Numbered from the stretch's first letter, positions 21,996 to 34,614 are shown. The stretch: 64,000 bases of DNA from Channallabes apus (GCA_030522415.1 CM060113.1:8237065-8301064); one strand, 5' to 3'. Numbers and translations: made by a program. Notes: generated from the letters alone by a model not told the origin.

Positions 21996-22087
21996 TTTTT
22001 TCATTAAATTTTTTTTTAAACAATTGTATATTTATTATAAACATACACACATACATATGTGATTCATCAATCAATTAATCAGCCAGG

Positions 22088-22091
<4 letters not shown>

Positions 22092-22179
<88 letters not shown>
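22092..22179. repeat. (CA)n microsatellite, about 44 units
   Basis: Uninterrupted CA run. Confidence 0.97.
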
Positions 22180-22180
<1 letters not shown>

Positions 22181-23165
22181 GCCTCTCCATGGTTCTAACA
22201 TTCAGCACACAGTTATTGTTTTATGAGGTATCATAGGCAATTTTTAAATATATATTTGGGTGCCATCTGCTGGTTGAATGAATGATTGCTGCAACTTTCC
22301 AACTACTTTCCTGAGTCATGCATTATACTGTATGTACTGTTAATATCAGAGTGAATGGGTTTCTGAATGATGCTCCATTTCCAAACCATTCACATAGTGT
22401 GTGCATTTAAATCAAATGGAAACACAACTACACACCTCATTCACTGAGTTATTGTTGCATCAACAGTCTACTTGACCATTTACCAGAATCACCATGACCA
22501 TTTAGATAAGGGGGAATATTGCACAGGAGTAATATTGCACAGTTTAAAAAGTCGTTATTGCTAATATTGGACAGTTTAAAATGTTATTGCACAGTTCTGT
22601 TGCAATGAATTGCACTTGGATAATGTCGCAGTTTCAAATGGTGTTGCACAGTTGCTATTGCACCCAAATCTAAGATATTATAAGTGTATTGTAAGATAGT
22701 ATTGTAATGTCATATTTAAAATATTGTAATTATTGTAAACATTCTACTGGAAATTGATATCCCCAAATAAAGTTACCACTACGAGTAAGAATATTGAATA
22801 TTGGTTCTAATTTACTAATTGACTTTCTTTATGTATAAGAAAAATAAAATAATAATTAAATAATTATTACATAAAAAGTTCTGAGCAGTGACTACACTAG
22901 AAGTTAGGGGGAAAAATCACCATAACAAGCATGGGGAGAATTGATAACATCTGTTGACATCAACTAATATCAATTTATAACACTTGGATGTCTGACCCTT
23001 AGAGGTTCTGATTTTTACAAATCAAAAACCTGATTGCCTCAGGTGTTCTATAAAAAGTTTACAGAATTAGATTTGTTTCAGAGTTAGTTAAGCTTTCCTT
23101 ATGTACATCATTTCACAGCAGTAAATATAAGTGTTATTAACACTTTTCAGGCATCCTAAATATTT
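22180..23165. other. Intergenic; degenerate ATTGCACAG repeats
   Basis: 22505-22660 holds several imperfect direct repeats around ATTGCACAGTTT, spaced 25-50 bp. Nothing coding was recognised. Confidence 0.5.
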
Positions 23166-23169
23166 AAGT

Positions 23170-23540
23170 TGTCATGCACACTCAACCTGCGCCCGGCACT
23201 AGGACCCGGAAGTAAGGCGGGCGTCAAACCAGGAAGTATAAAAGAGGTAAACAAACAATAGTACAACGCTCAGTCATTGAGTTCGCCCGATGTCGTTTCG
23301 GAATCGTTCACCAAACCGTGAGTACTCACTATCTTGGTATTACTTTCTGATTGAGTGTGTGTTTATAGGACGCGGGTTAGATTGTGTCTTTCCCTTGCTC
23401 TCCTTTTATGAGAGTCCTTAAAACAAACAGTGTGATTATCCTGCCTACTCGTGTTCTTCCGCGTTTGGGTTTACCATTCACGCAACAAAGGGCTAACCGC
23501 TAAGCTACGTCTTCTGGTCATCTCAGGTTAGTTCGTGACA
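23170..23540 (+). repeat. Gypsy 5' LTR
   Basis: 371 bp, TGTCATGCAC...GTTCGTGACA with matching inverted ends TGTCA/TGACA. TATAAAA at 23237-23243 is the likely promoter. CTCAGTCATTG at 23269-23279 lies about 32 bp downstream, where transcription should start. Confidence 0.95.
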
Positions 23541-23551
23541 GAATGACTAAG
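23541..23551 (+). promoter_or_regulatory. Putative primer-binding site, self-priming type
   Basis: GAATGACTAAG directly follows the 5' LTR. It does not look like a tRNA 3'-end complement, but 9 of 11 positions pair with CTCAGTCATTG (23269-23279) at the predicted transcript start. This arrangement is known from Tf1 and sushi-type elements. The pairing is seen in the sequence; the mechanism is inferred. Confidence 0.5.
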
Positions 23552-24255
23552 CCTTCCGCGGTAAACCCAGCGGATCATGCGCACCTCTGCGATGTGGTAG
23601 ATCAGCATGCCGTGCTTATCGATAAGCTAACCGGAGAGATCGCTAATTTCTCAAATCGGATTCTGATACCGCCCACTCTTATAATGAATTCACCCGCCAA
23701 CTCCGATTGACTTTTGAACACCCAGCGGGCGAGGTGGAGACCGACTCCAAACTCTACCATCTGCGGCAGGGAGGATCGTCCGTGAGCCGGTATACCGCGG
23801 ATTTCCGAACCCTCGCCGTGCAGACCAGCTGGGGAGACGCCGCGCTCCGGACATCCTTCTACGAGGGACTGGCTTCACGAATCAAGGATGAGCTCAGCGG
23901 GCGAGAACTCCCCGCCACCCTCGAAGGACTGATCCAGCTAGCCCTGCGAATCGATCAGCGCCTCCTGTCTCGCCCAAAGCCAGCCCCAAGGACCCTGCCG
24001 CCTGCACCCACCTTCTCCTACACCACCCGACGACCACCTGCTGTCTTCATTAACACCAGTATGGAACCAGTCGGATCTCCACCTCCTGCCGTGGTTGACA
24101 CGGGAGCCGGGGAACCCATGCAATTAGGACGCGCCTCCCTGACCGTAGCCGAACGCGAACGCCGGTTCCGAGAAGGGCTGTGTGCCTATTGTGGGTCGGC
24201 GTCACATCACCGGGCGATCTGCCCACTGCGTCCGGGAAACGCCCAGTCCCGGTGA
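23543..24255 (+). pseudogene. gag of the gypsy element, internally deleted
   Basis: The start at 23543 reads MTKPSAVNPADHAHL and reaches a stop at about 23708. The remainder is in another frame: EFTRQLRLTFEHPAGEVE, then SVSRYTADFRTLAVQTSWGD and a CCHC knuckle [15 protein letters not shown] near the C-terminus. Most of the capsid-like region between NFSNR (about 23660) and the EFTRQ block is missing, so virion-like particle assembly from this copy is unlikely. It overlaps pol in the -1 frame at 24180-24255. Confidence 0.85.
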
Positions 24256-27200
24256 ACCGGAGGAGAGGTTCACCGGGCCAGATCCAACTCTCCACCACCA
24301 CCAACTCCACCATCTCGCGACTAACGGTTCAGGTAATCCTCCAAATTGGCCACAAACGGGTCAGAAGTGCCGCGTTTATCGATTCCGGTGCCGCAGGTAA
24401 CTTCATTGACTCTACCTATGCCAAAGAAGTGGGGGTAAAAATCGAGGCGTTATCCCAGCCGATTCGCATCACATCAGTCGACGGTCGGCCCCTTTCGTCC
24501 AGCCCCATCACTCACCAAACCCAGCTCATCACCCTCGAAATCAACCAGCACAAAGAACAGCTCCAGCTACACCTCACTCCCATCTCCTCACCTCCCATCA
24601 TCCTAGGCTATCCATGGCTGATCCGACATGACCCGCTCATCTCGTGGACTCAAAACCGGATCCTCCAGTGGGGCCCGACCTGCAGCGAACTTTGCCTACA
24701 GGCACCGGCTGGGACGTGTTCCAAGGAGTCCGAGGCCCCCGACGTCGACATCAACGCCATCCCCGTCGCCTATCGGGATCTGGCTGAACTTTTCTGCAAG
24801 AGACGGGCCGCCTACCTCCCACCTCATCGTCCTTGTGACCTGGCCATAGAGCTCCAGCCGGGTTCCGTACCCCCCCGCGGCCATCTCTACTCACTATCCA
24901 CCTCGGAGACGCAGGCGATGGAAGAGTATGTCACCAAGGCCCTCCGCCATGGAACCATCCGGCCATCCACCTCGCCTGCCGCCGCGGGGTTCTTCTTCGT
25001 AAAGAAGAAAGGGGGCGAACTTCGCCCATGTGTCGACTATCGGGGGCTAAACAACATCACCATCAAAAACCGACACCCGCTACCACTCACCAACTCAGCC
25101 CTGGACGCCCTCTCTGGTGCCACCATGTTTACGAAGTTGGACCTCCGGAGCGCCTACAACTTGGTGCGCATCAGAGAGGGTGATGAGTGGAAGACTGCTT
25201 TCATCACACCTACCGGACATTACGAGAGCCTGGTCATACCATTTGGACTCTGCAATGCACCCTCGGCCTTCCAGCAGTTCATACAGTAAATGACGTCCTC
25301 CGGGACATGCTGGGCCGATGGGTGTTCGTCTACCTGGACGACATTCTGATTTACTCCCACAACACCGAAGAACATATCCAACATGTACGTGCCGTTTTAA
25401 AGAGATTACTCGCTCACCAACTGTACTGCAAGCTGGAAAAATGTGCTTTTCACGATCACTCCACCACGTTCCTGGGTTTTATCATCTCGTCCCAGGGTGT
25501 GGCCATGGACCCGCAGAAGCTGGAGGTTGTACGTCACTGGCCCCTACCCAGGACACTCAAGCAACTTCAACGGTTTCTCGGGTTTGCGAATTTCTATCGT
25601 CGCTTTATCCGGGGCTACAGTACAGTTGCCGCTCCATTAACCACATTGACCAGGCTCCCATCTCATCAGTTTCTACTCACCCCATCTGCCATCGCCGCCT
25701 TCAAAGAACTCTGTCACCGATTCACCACCGCTCCCATCCTTCTACACCCGGATGCCAACAAACCCTTCGTTGTAGAGGTGGACGCGTCGGATGTGGGCGC
25801 CGGCACCGTTCTCTCTCAGCGAGGTCCAGACCAGAAACTGCACCCCTGCAGTTTCTTCTCCAAAAAATTTGATCCCACTCAGCAGTGATACGGGGTAGGG
25901 GACCGCGAGCTGTTGGGCATAAAGTGGGCTTTGGAGGAATGGCGTCACTGGCTCCAGGGCGTCAGTGAGCCGTTCATCGTCTGGACCGATCATCAAAACC
26001 TAATCACCATCAAGAACCTGAAGCAGCTCAATCCACGACAGGCACGGTGGGCTCTGTTTTTCGAACAGTATAACTTCCATCTGTCATACCGCCCGGGGTC
26101 GAAGAACATCAAGGCCGACGCCCTATCACGTCAACATGAGGACGACCTTCCCCGGGTGGACCCCGTGCCTGTCATTCCCCCATCTCGCATCATCGCACCC
26201 CTCCACTGGGATTTGGAAACCAGGGTCCGCCAGGCACAGGCTACGGAGACCGAACCGGCAGGCGTGTCGCCTGGGCGACTCTACGTGCCACAACGTCTAA
26301 GGACGGAGGTTCTCCAGTGGGGCCACTCATCCACCATCGCCGGACACCCAGGAACGCTACGAACTCTCTCGTTCATCCGACGGGCCTTCTGGTGGCCCTC
26401 CATCCGCAAGGACACCATAGAGTTCGTTCAGGCGTGCCCGGTGTGCGCCAGGGCCAAGGACACAAACCAACCTGCACCCGGAGAGCTCCAACCACTCCCA
26501 GTTCCCCGTCGGCCCTGGACACACATCGCCCTGGATTTCATCACGGGCCTGCCGGCATCAGAAGGAAAGAACACCATACTAACCATCGTAGATCGGTTCT
26601 CCAAAGCCGTGCACCTGGTGGCCCTAACCGGACTCCCATCAGCAAAAAACACAGCCGAGCTGATACTGGAACACGTAGTCCGACTGCATGGGTTCCCAAA
26701 GGACATCGTCTCGGACAGGGGGCCCCAGTTCACCGCCCGGTTCTGGAAGGCTTTCTGCCGTCTGATCAATTCCACCTGTAGTCTCTCATCTGGGTACCAT
26801 CCCCAGACTAATGGTCAGACGGAACGGACCAACCAACAACTGGAGCGCTACCTGAGGTGCTTTGTTTCGGATCGCCAGCGCTCCTGGGCCCGCTACCTCA
26901 AATGGGTCGAACTCTCCCACAACCTCCACGTCTCCTCAGCCACCAACCTAAGCCCATTTGAGGTTTGTCATGGTTTCCAACCTCCGATGTTCAATCACCA
27001 GGAACCGGAGGTTGACGTACCATCGGCCCAACAGTTGGTCCGTAGGTGTCGGCGGCTGTGGCACCAGGCCAATCTCGCCATTCAACGGGCTAACATCAGC
27101 TACGCCACCCAACATCGCCGTCGACACCCCCCGGGACGTTTGTACCACGTAGGTGACAAGGTATGGCATTCCACCAGAAACCTTCATCTGCACACCGAAT

Positions 27201-27649
27201 CACGAAAACTATCACCTAGATTCATCGGACCATACCGCATCACTCTACAAATTAACCCTGTCACCTACCGGCTCCAGCTGCCTGCGGCGCTCCGGATCCA
27301 CCCTGTATTTCACACATCTCAGCTAAAACCTTTCATCACTTCACCCATGATTCCACCCACCCCCCCTGCTCCTCCCCCCCGAATCATTGACGGCGGTCCC
27401 GCCTACACCGTGCGACAGATCCTCGATTCGCGCCCTCGGGGCAGAGGTACCCAGTACCTGGTCGATTGGGAGGGCTACGGCCCCGAGGAGCGGTCTTGGG
27501 TCCCAGCACGGTTCATCCTCGATCCTGAGCTCATTCGGGACTACCGTCGTAGGGTATCCTCCACCCCAGGACCGTCTGGAGCCGATCCTGGACAGGGGGG
27601 TACTGTCATGCACACTCAACCTGCGCCCGGCACTAGGACCCGGAAGTAA
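24180..27649 (+). pseudogene. pol of the gypsy element (PR-RT-RH-IN-chromodomain), broken
   Basis: Protease motif [11 protein letters not shown] at about 24380. RT palm: [43 protein letters not shown], then [12 protein letters not shown] after a frameshift. RNase [34 protein letters not shown]. Integrase: HHCC zinc finger ([10 protein letters not shown]...ACPVCARAK), then the catalytic Asp, Asp and Glu in [20 protein letters not shown] and [14 protein letters not shown]. Chromodomain at the end: [20 protein letters not shown]. Lesions: a 5-bp insertion at 25282-25288 shifts the frame in the RT, and a TGA at 25886-25888 interrupts before the RNase H middle. The rest is open to the stop at 27649. 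Confidence 0.93.
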
Positions 27650-27952
27650 GGCGGGCGTCAAACCAGGAAGTATAAAAGAGGTAAACAAACGATAGTACAA
27701 CGCTCAGTCATTGAGTTCGCCCGATGTCGTTTCGGAATCGTTCACCAAACCGTGAGTACTCACTATCTTGGTATTACGTTCTGATTGAGTGTGTGTTTAT
27801 AGGACGCGGGTTAGATTGTGTCTTTCCCTTGCTCTCCTTTTATGAGAGTCCTTAAAACAAACAGCGTGATTATCCTGCCTACTCGTGTTCTTCCACGTTT
27901 GGGGCTAACCGCTAAGCTACGTCTTCTGGTCATCTCAGGTTAGTTCGTGACA
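27604..27952 (+). repeat. Gypsy 3' LTR
   Basis: 349 bp. Nearly identical to the 5' LTR except about four single-base changes and loss of 22 bp near the 3' end (the segment after GTTTGGG; GGG flanks the deletion on both sides). Confidence 0.95.
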
Positions 27953-27959
27953 GAAGTAA

Positions 27960-28440
27960 AGTTTGTAGAAAATCATCAAAGGCAGTTTAAAGATTAAGCA
28001 TTTACTGTAAATACATTTAAAGTTCCAAGTACAATTCAAACATTTCTTAGAACATTCAGCACACAATATATACTTTATATTTAGTCAAAGTGTTATAAAT
28101 ATATAGTTTAGATATATGATGTGTTTTTAATAAAAAGAACATTCTGTATTATTTTGCAACAATTTTTATTTATAATGTATATACATTATAAGGCTCACCC
28201 TTCTTAAACATATCTTTATAGCTAAAACATTTTTTACTATTTTTTACTTATTAACTAAAACACATTGACCATTATGGTTACTGGTATTTTTTAATAACTT
28301 TGATACAATGACTGACTGATATTATCATTATACACTTTTCAATATTTACTGATAAAATATTTAGCTTGGTCTGAAGGTAAAATATAAATGTTTGAGGTGG
28401 TGTACACAGTGTAAAAAACAGAGTAGTAAAATAAAAGAAA
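27960..28440. other. Intergenic, AT-rich
   Basis: Nothing recognised. Confidence 0.5.
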
Positions 28441-28445
28441 ATAAA

Positions 28446-28600
28446 ACTATAAATTGGACAGTGCGAGGTTCAAACCCCAGCTCTGCCAAGTTGCCACTGT
28501 TGGGCCCTTGAGTAAAGCCCTTAAACCTCAACTGCTCAGATGTATAATAAGTTGAAAATTGTCAGTTATTCTGGATGCAAAATGCCATAAACGTAAATGT
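28446..28600 (+). mobile_element. tRNA-derived SINE, family A
   Basis: B-box GGTTCAAACCCC, CTCTGCCAAGTTGCCACTGT, GGGCCCTTGAGTAAAGCCC, CTCAACTGCTCAGATG. The A-box part is lost. Confidence 0.75.
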
Positions 28601-29719
28601 AAAAATGTAATCAGACTCTGATGATTAGTCTTGATCATGTCTCTAAAAATAAATTGTACATTTATTAAGAGTACATTTACAGTATTTCATTGCTGTTTCT
28701 AGGTGACACCTAGAAATATTAAATTCTTTCTTTTGCCACACTTGCCCTCACATTTCAGGAAATACTGGAATGCAAGATACGTCAAACTACAGTCTGATGA
28801 GTAGTCATATTGGGGCTGTATAATATTTCCCATTGCATTGACTGTTTCTGTGGAAGTAATTATGTTACTTCCAAAATAACATGACTGGTTGTTCCGAGTC
28901 ATTTACAGATCAAACTACTGTCTTGCCAGTTCCGCTGATTTGCTGGTTAGTGCGCATTTGTGAATTAAATTAGATCATTTTTGTGAAGCTGCTTTTGGAG
29001 TTTAAAATGCAATCACTGATTGAGCTTTATGCTTTTAACTGCTAGATGTTATGTAACAAACATTTCATACTACTTTGCATTTCTTAAGTAACCTGAATTA
29101 AAAAGACAATGCTGGAGAAAGAGGTGTGTTAACGTTACACCTACAGAATATTTGTTCTCATGTCACACACATTTTCTTTTGACATGCTTCACTTCCAGTT
29201 TCCCTTGTTCTTGTGATTTGATTTTTAGCAGGACTGTAATTTTCCTGACAGTTTAAAATAGGCGGGTCACAACTTGATAATGTCGGTGCTACACGTTTAG
29301 GATGCATGTTCAGTCAAAACCCTGCTTTCAAATTGATCGCAAAGACCATTCAGTCGAATATAATAAAGTTTATGATATTCACGAATATCATTTTATTAAT
29401 CATCCTAAGTATTTACAAATCAAGTTATTTTTTTGAATTAATTTAGCTTTTTTTTTTCAATTGAATGTGAAACTTCACTCATTTTAACCATTAGTTTACC
29501 GATTAGTAATTGTCTTTGAGTGCATAAACAGAAATGTAGGCATGTTGTTATGTCCATATATGGAAATAAGTGCAGCTCTGAGTTATATAAATATACAGTA
29601 TATATATATGTGTGTGTCTCTTTAAGACTATATAAGGAACTTTCCTTTGTCCATATAAGGAGATATAAAGGCAGTCATTGCCTTTCACACATTTACAGTT
29701 ATTTCCACAGAACTTGTTA

Positions 29720-30065
29720 GCTGCTAGCTAACCTGTCAGGACTCCTCAGCAGAATTTGTCATATTTGCCTTATATCATATTCGTCATATGACTTAAAAGT
29801 GCTTATAATACTAACTTGGAACATTAAACATAGAGCTAACTTAACATAAAATTAATTAACAGACAGGTAACACAAGCTAAACTGACAGGAATTCTGAAAG
29901 GATTTCATTATTGTCTGGAATTTTTACTTTTTAAGCTAAACAATTAGCTAACATTAGCTGACCTGACAGAACTCATGAGAGGATTTACAATTCCGATTTA
30001 TACATATAAATAATTTTTACTTCTAACATTAGCCAGCTAGCTAACATGAGACAGAATTTCTGGCT
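29720..30065. repeat. Degenerate AGCTAAC/CTGACAG tandem repeats
   Basis: Four related blocks at about 29727, 29876, 29957 and 30037 (GCTAACCTGTCAGGACTC, GCTAAACTGACAGGAATTC, GCTGACCTGACAGAACTC, GCTAACATGAGACAGAATTT), spaced about 149, 81 and 80 bp. A decayed satellite with a unit near 80 bp. Confidence 0.5.
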
Positions 30066-30739
30066 GAGAAACCAAGTGAACCCTTCAACTACATATCATG
30101 AAGCACTATAACGATACTATAATTATTTGTAGGTAGATTTATACAGTAAGTTGTGTTTAAAATGTTTACTTGCTACTAGATCCGTCAGACCCCAAAATGA
30201 GAATCTAAATCTTCCAACCTTAAGTAGAAATTAACATCCACACTTGAACTCCTTTCGGCCGAGATGGTGTTATTGTGGTTCTGTTTAAATACTATGATTT
30301 GCATACAGTACTTATCATTGTAAGTGTGATTGGAAGACCAGGTGTGAGAATTTTATGATCATAATGATTGGGGTGTCTGCTGTAACCTTTTGTTCTGAAA
30401 TTCCTTACACCTACTCAAAAACATTTTCAACATAAGTATAAGCATAAAGTTTTCTCTGATTTCAAACATATACAGTATTACACAAACCTACGCTAGTTAC
30501 AAGAATATGGTTTGTTTTGCGAAACACAAATCATTGGTTTGTGTTTTATATAAAACATAAATCAGTGTTGTTTTGTTATTTGTGAACTGTTAGCATCTTT
30601 AAATTAAACAACCTTTAATACTCTTAGCATCTGGAAGATCTCACCTAGTTTAATTTCTAAACCTTTGTTGAACTGTAACTGCAGATTCGATTTATTAATA
30701 GCACAAAACACAGTCAATGGAGTTTTGGAGTCAATGGTT

Positions 30740-31310
30740 GCCTCATGGATGCATGGATGTGATATTACAAAGCCCCAAAATTATGGAATAGTCTTCCAAA
30801 TAGTGTTCGGGACTCAGACACAGTCTCAGTGTTTAAGTCTAGGCTAAAAACCTACTTATTTAGCCAAGCATTTTTGTAAATAGATTTGCCATAAGGTAAA
30901 GGAGCAGATCTGGGGGACTCATGGACGTAGAGTATTACGGTGAACTGGTATGTTTAGATGCTGTCTTCCTCACTCTCATTTGATCACTCAGGTTTGTTGA
31001 CGGTGAGGTGATTGTTTGCTTTACATCTCAGGGAGCCCTCATGTTTGTGTTTCCTTCTGGCTCTCCCTTTTAGTTATGCTGTCATAGTTAGTCCTGCCGG
31101 AGTCCCTGCATGCACTCTACAGTAAATATACATTCATATTATACATTGTGACTGTGACCATACCCAATTGCCATCTCTCCTCTTCTTCCTTTCTCCCCCT
31201 CTTTCTCTTTCCTCTCTCCCCCTGTCTCCCCCTTTCACTCTTTCTCTCTCTCTCTCTGTCGAGCTACACATGTCATTCCTGAGCTGCCAGTGATCCAGCT
31301 AGTGGCCACT
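30740..31310 (+). mobile_element. L2-like LINE 3' end
   Basis: Reading from 30772 gives APKLWNSLPNSVRDSDTVSV and FKSRLKTYLFSQAFL followed by TAA at 30877-30879. This is the conserved C-terminus of fish LINE reverse-transcriptase proteins (family LWNSLP...FKxxLKTYLF). The long tail to about 31310, with pyrimidine-rich CT repeats, is probably its 3' UTR. Confidence 0.7.
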
Positions 31311-31324
31311 TGATAATGAGACTA

Positions 31325-31565
31325 ATCAGGAAAAAAAGCTGGTTACTAGGATTTCAGAGCAAAGGAAGAAGGTCATGTGGTCTAATGTGTCTAGACCCTA
31401 AGAAAGGTAAACAATGCGTCCAAGCCTCCGGAGGCCGTGTTATGATCTGGGGTTGCTTCAGTTAGTCAGGTCTAGATTCAGCAAACTTATGTGGTGATAA
31501 AAGCAAGTCAGCCGACGATCTAAATGTACAAAATGACCAGGTCATTCCTGTGTCAAAAAGCGAGC
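31325..31565 (+). mobile_element. Tc1-like transposase fragment
   Basis: GCCTCCGGAGGCCGTGTTAT, GATCTGGGGTTGCTTCAG and GAATGACCAGGTCATTCC-like text match the GGRVMIWGCFS region of a fish Tc1 transposase as remembered. Short and decayed. Confidence 0.6.
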
Positions 31566-31569
31566 TAGG

Positions 31570-33785
31570 TTGTAAAACAAAATATTAAAATGTGCACCTA
31601 AATGCTTGTTATTTCTATGGCAACAGGCAAGGTTGGCCTTTGGTCCCCACAGGCATAAATACACCTTGGGTATACTGTATATAATCCTGTCACCAGTTTA
31701 ATGGTATATAATTGATTATTAATGTTCTTCAATTCACCTGCCACATTGGTGGTAGTGTTGTAGCTGATCCGTGTATATACAACATATATACAGTGTTTTA
31801 GATGGACAAATTGGTTTACAGTGTAATCAGTTTGGATGATAATGTGGTCCCAGTTCTACTTTCTAAAACAGTTTATGAATAAATCATGATACATTTAAGA
31901 ACAAGTGTGTAATGATTTATGTGTAGAGTTTATATACTTTAAAAGCTGCTTTACAAACTTTATAAGTTCACAATTAAGGAAGAAAATGTCTTGGGTGATC
32001 GACTACAATTGAAGTTAGGGGATAACAGTGTATATTTAATAGTTCTTTTACACAGCAGGAGGCCTGATACAGGGCGGAGTACAGTATGTTGACTGTATTC
32101 GGGACACTTCATTTGTATGTAGAAAACCACAATTCAATAATCCTCCATTTATTCTATAGAAGACAAACAGTGCCAAACTGTGGCCTTAATATTCATTTAT
32201 GTTTTGTAAATCTGCCACTCTGTGTCCTTTTTTCCCACAGTTTCTCGGTGTATACCCAAGCAGCTGTATAAATATAGCCGAAGCCCCAATCAGGATGATT
32301 TGCGTATCGATTTGTTTCAAGGCTTTTAAACTGTCCCAGACAAGACATTTTGCTGTTTTTCATGGTGGATTGATTGTACTGTAATGCAATGCAAATAAAC
32401 TAAAATATACATTTCTGGTTACTCCATGGTGTAAGAAACACCATTTCCCACTTTGGATCCATTGCACTGTCAGATTTTTTTTCAGCTGATAGCATGAGTT
32501 ACAGGTTGACACTGGTTTAAAGTTTTTTCTACTATTTTATTACAAAATAGTATAAGTTTATACAGCTCATCGAAAGTGATGTCATAATTTCTGTCTCCAG
32601 AGCATTTTGATCAGACCTGTCAATAATCAACATCTCAGGAGCCATCGGCCAGGCCAGACTTTGCTTAACACATTTTTTTAAAGAAGTAAAACATAGTTAT
32701 TGGACTATGAAAAATATATAGACACTTATGTAAACACAGAAATGTTTAAATGTTTAGTTTTAAGGCAATGTAGTGCCAAAATGTTCAGGACTTCACAGTT
32801 ATGTGACTTTTCTTATTTTGAAAGATATGAGGTATCTTTCATTATTAGGTAAAAAGAATGCAATCATCGAAAAATAACTTTGGTAAAAGGGGAATAAAAC
32901 GCTTCAGAACATGACACTGTTGGAAAATAATTAGTTTCAGCGACAATATGATTTCAGGATTAATAAGATTAACATTGAGATTTTTACATGTGGCAAGTAA
33001 GACACAGGGAAAAAAATAATTTTGTAATATGTTAGGGAAATTATTCCATGGATATAAAAAATCTTTCTAACATAGCATTTACGTTATTTTACATTACTAT
33101 CTATGCAAATTTTTATTTTATAACTTGATATCTCAGTAAATTATTTTGTAATTATCTAGTGCTTAATAATTGCATAAAAAAATCAAATAGGATAATCGCA
33201 ATATGGACCTGTGAAATTATTTAATTTAAAAGCTTAAATTTATTACAAGTAATATAATAAAAAAAAAATTTCAGGGGATAAATACTAAATACTAACTGAA
33301 AGTTAAATATCCTCTTAATATGATCATTTGTGCCATTATTTGGTGTTATAAATGATAAATATATTTGTATGCACAATGGTGTGATATACATATTTTATTA
33401 TATATATATATATCAAATTGTTCAGCCCTGATTATATCTAATGTGAGAAGATTTTTGAGGGCACTTTGCAACATATGGACTGTCATCACATAAGAAAATA
33501 GATCCTGGGCTGACAAAACACCTTGAGAACGACTTGAGAAAGTTTTGATTGAAAGAGTGATTTGATTTACTTTGCTTGTTTTTCTGAGACTTTTTCACAC
33601 GGTGTGAATAATGTGATAATCTGGGAATTGTTTACTTCAGCATATTTCAAGTCAGTAGTCAGTCAAACCTCATGTAGGATCTTGATCAGAGTGGAAATCC
33701 GTTCAATTTAGATCTCATTATCATTCCTCAATTTGTCTCCAGATAATTACACTGCAATCAGTTTGAACACATAAACAGACATCTC

Positions 33786-33862
<77 letters not shown>

Positions 33863-34600
33863 TTAATCCTTCGCTGTCTCATGTGGTTTTAATTTTCATC
33901 ATCAGGCAGTGATTGGAGTTTGACTGATCTTGGGTTTCATCCTGATTCTCAAAGGACTCCACCTCCAAGTCCTTTATTTCATTGTTCTTTCCTCAGCTGG
34001 AGGGTGTGGTGAAGATGTAAAGAGACATTAATATAATTATGTCCATGTCATACACAGAGTTACCACAAGGGGGAAGCAGAGTATTGAATATACCTCTGCA
34101 TACTACACAAGATAGAAAAAAGATTAAATCATCATGATTAATAAGTAATATAATATATAAGAGAGAATTAAGAGTGCAATGAAAATGTCAAGTGTACGTC
34201 ACATATTGTTTTTACAAACAATGTTGGAAAATTTATTCTGGTTGTCTTGTACCTGACTGATGTCACTAACGCAACCTGACTTTTATTCAGGCTTTTTAAT
34301 TCTGTGAGGATAAAAAAAAGGCAAATTCGAGACCCTCAGGGAACACTGTTCAGCATCTGTACCTCTACATAATCCACGTGTTTGTCTACATTAACTGTTT
34401 TATACCATTCGGGGACAGACAGGGTCGAGATCCAACTGGAACCCTGGACTTGAGCTAGAAATACCCAGCAGTCCATTACCGGGCACCAGAAGCACAAACT
34501 GTATATTCACAGGCATAAAATGTTTTTGGATTGTGGAAGGAACGCTGAGGTAACCTACAGGAAAACTGAGAGGACATATGAAACACTCGGGCACTTTAAC
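31570..34600. other. Intergenic, AT-rich, no gene
   Basis: Nothing coding was recognised. A compound (CT)n(CA)n microsatellite occupies 33788-33860, and a short TA tract lies near 33395. Confidence 0.5.
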
Positions 34601-34614
34601 CCTGGCTAGATAGA

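Larger units (their letters stand above)
23170..27952 (+). mobile_element. Ty3/gypsy chromovirus LTR retrotransposon
   Basis: Complete two-LTR element of about 4.8 kb, order LTR-gag-protease-RT-RNaseH-integrase-chromodomain-LTR. The C-terminal chromodomain places it among chromoviruses (sushi-like elements of fish). AAGT flanks both sides (23166-23169 and 27954-27957). The LTRs differ by about 4 substitutions and one 22-bp deletion, so the insertion is young. gag is internally deleted and pol carries a frameshift and a stop, so it is not autonomous. A purine tract (GGACAGGGGGGTA) precedes the 3' LTR. Confidence 0.95.

Noticed and set aside
22092..22179. CRISPR-like or other array in the long CA tract
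   Set aside because: A simple dinucleotide microsatellite with no spacers; the window is eukaryotic.
25616..25622. TACAGTA in pol as another excision scar
   Set aside because: The reading frame and the GYSTVAAPL motif are intact through it, so no 5-bp insertion is implied.
27341..27700. 119-residue minus-strand frame over the end of gypsy pol
   Set aside because: Antisense shadow of the integrase and chromodomain region.
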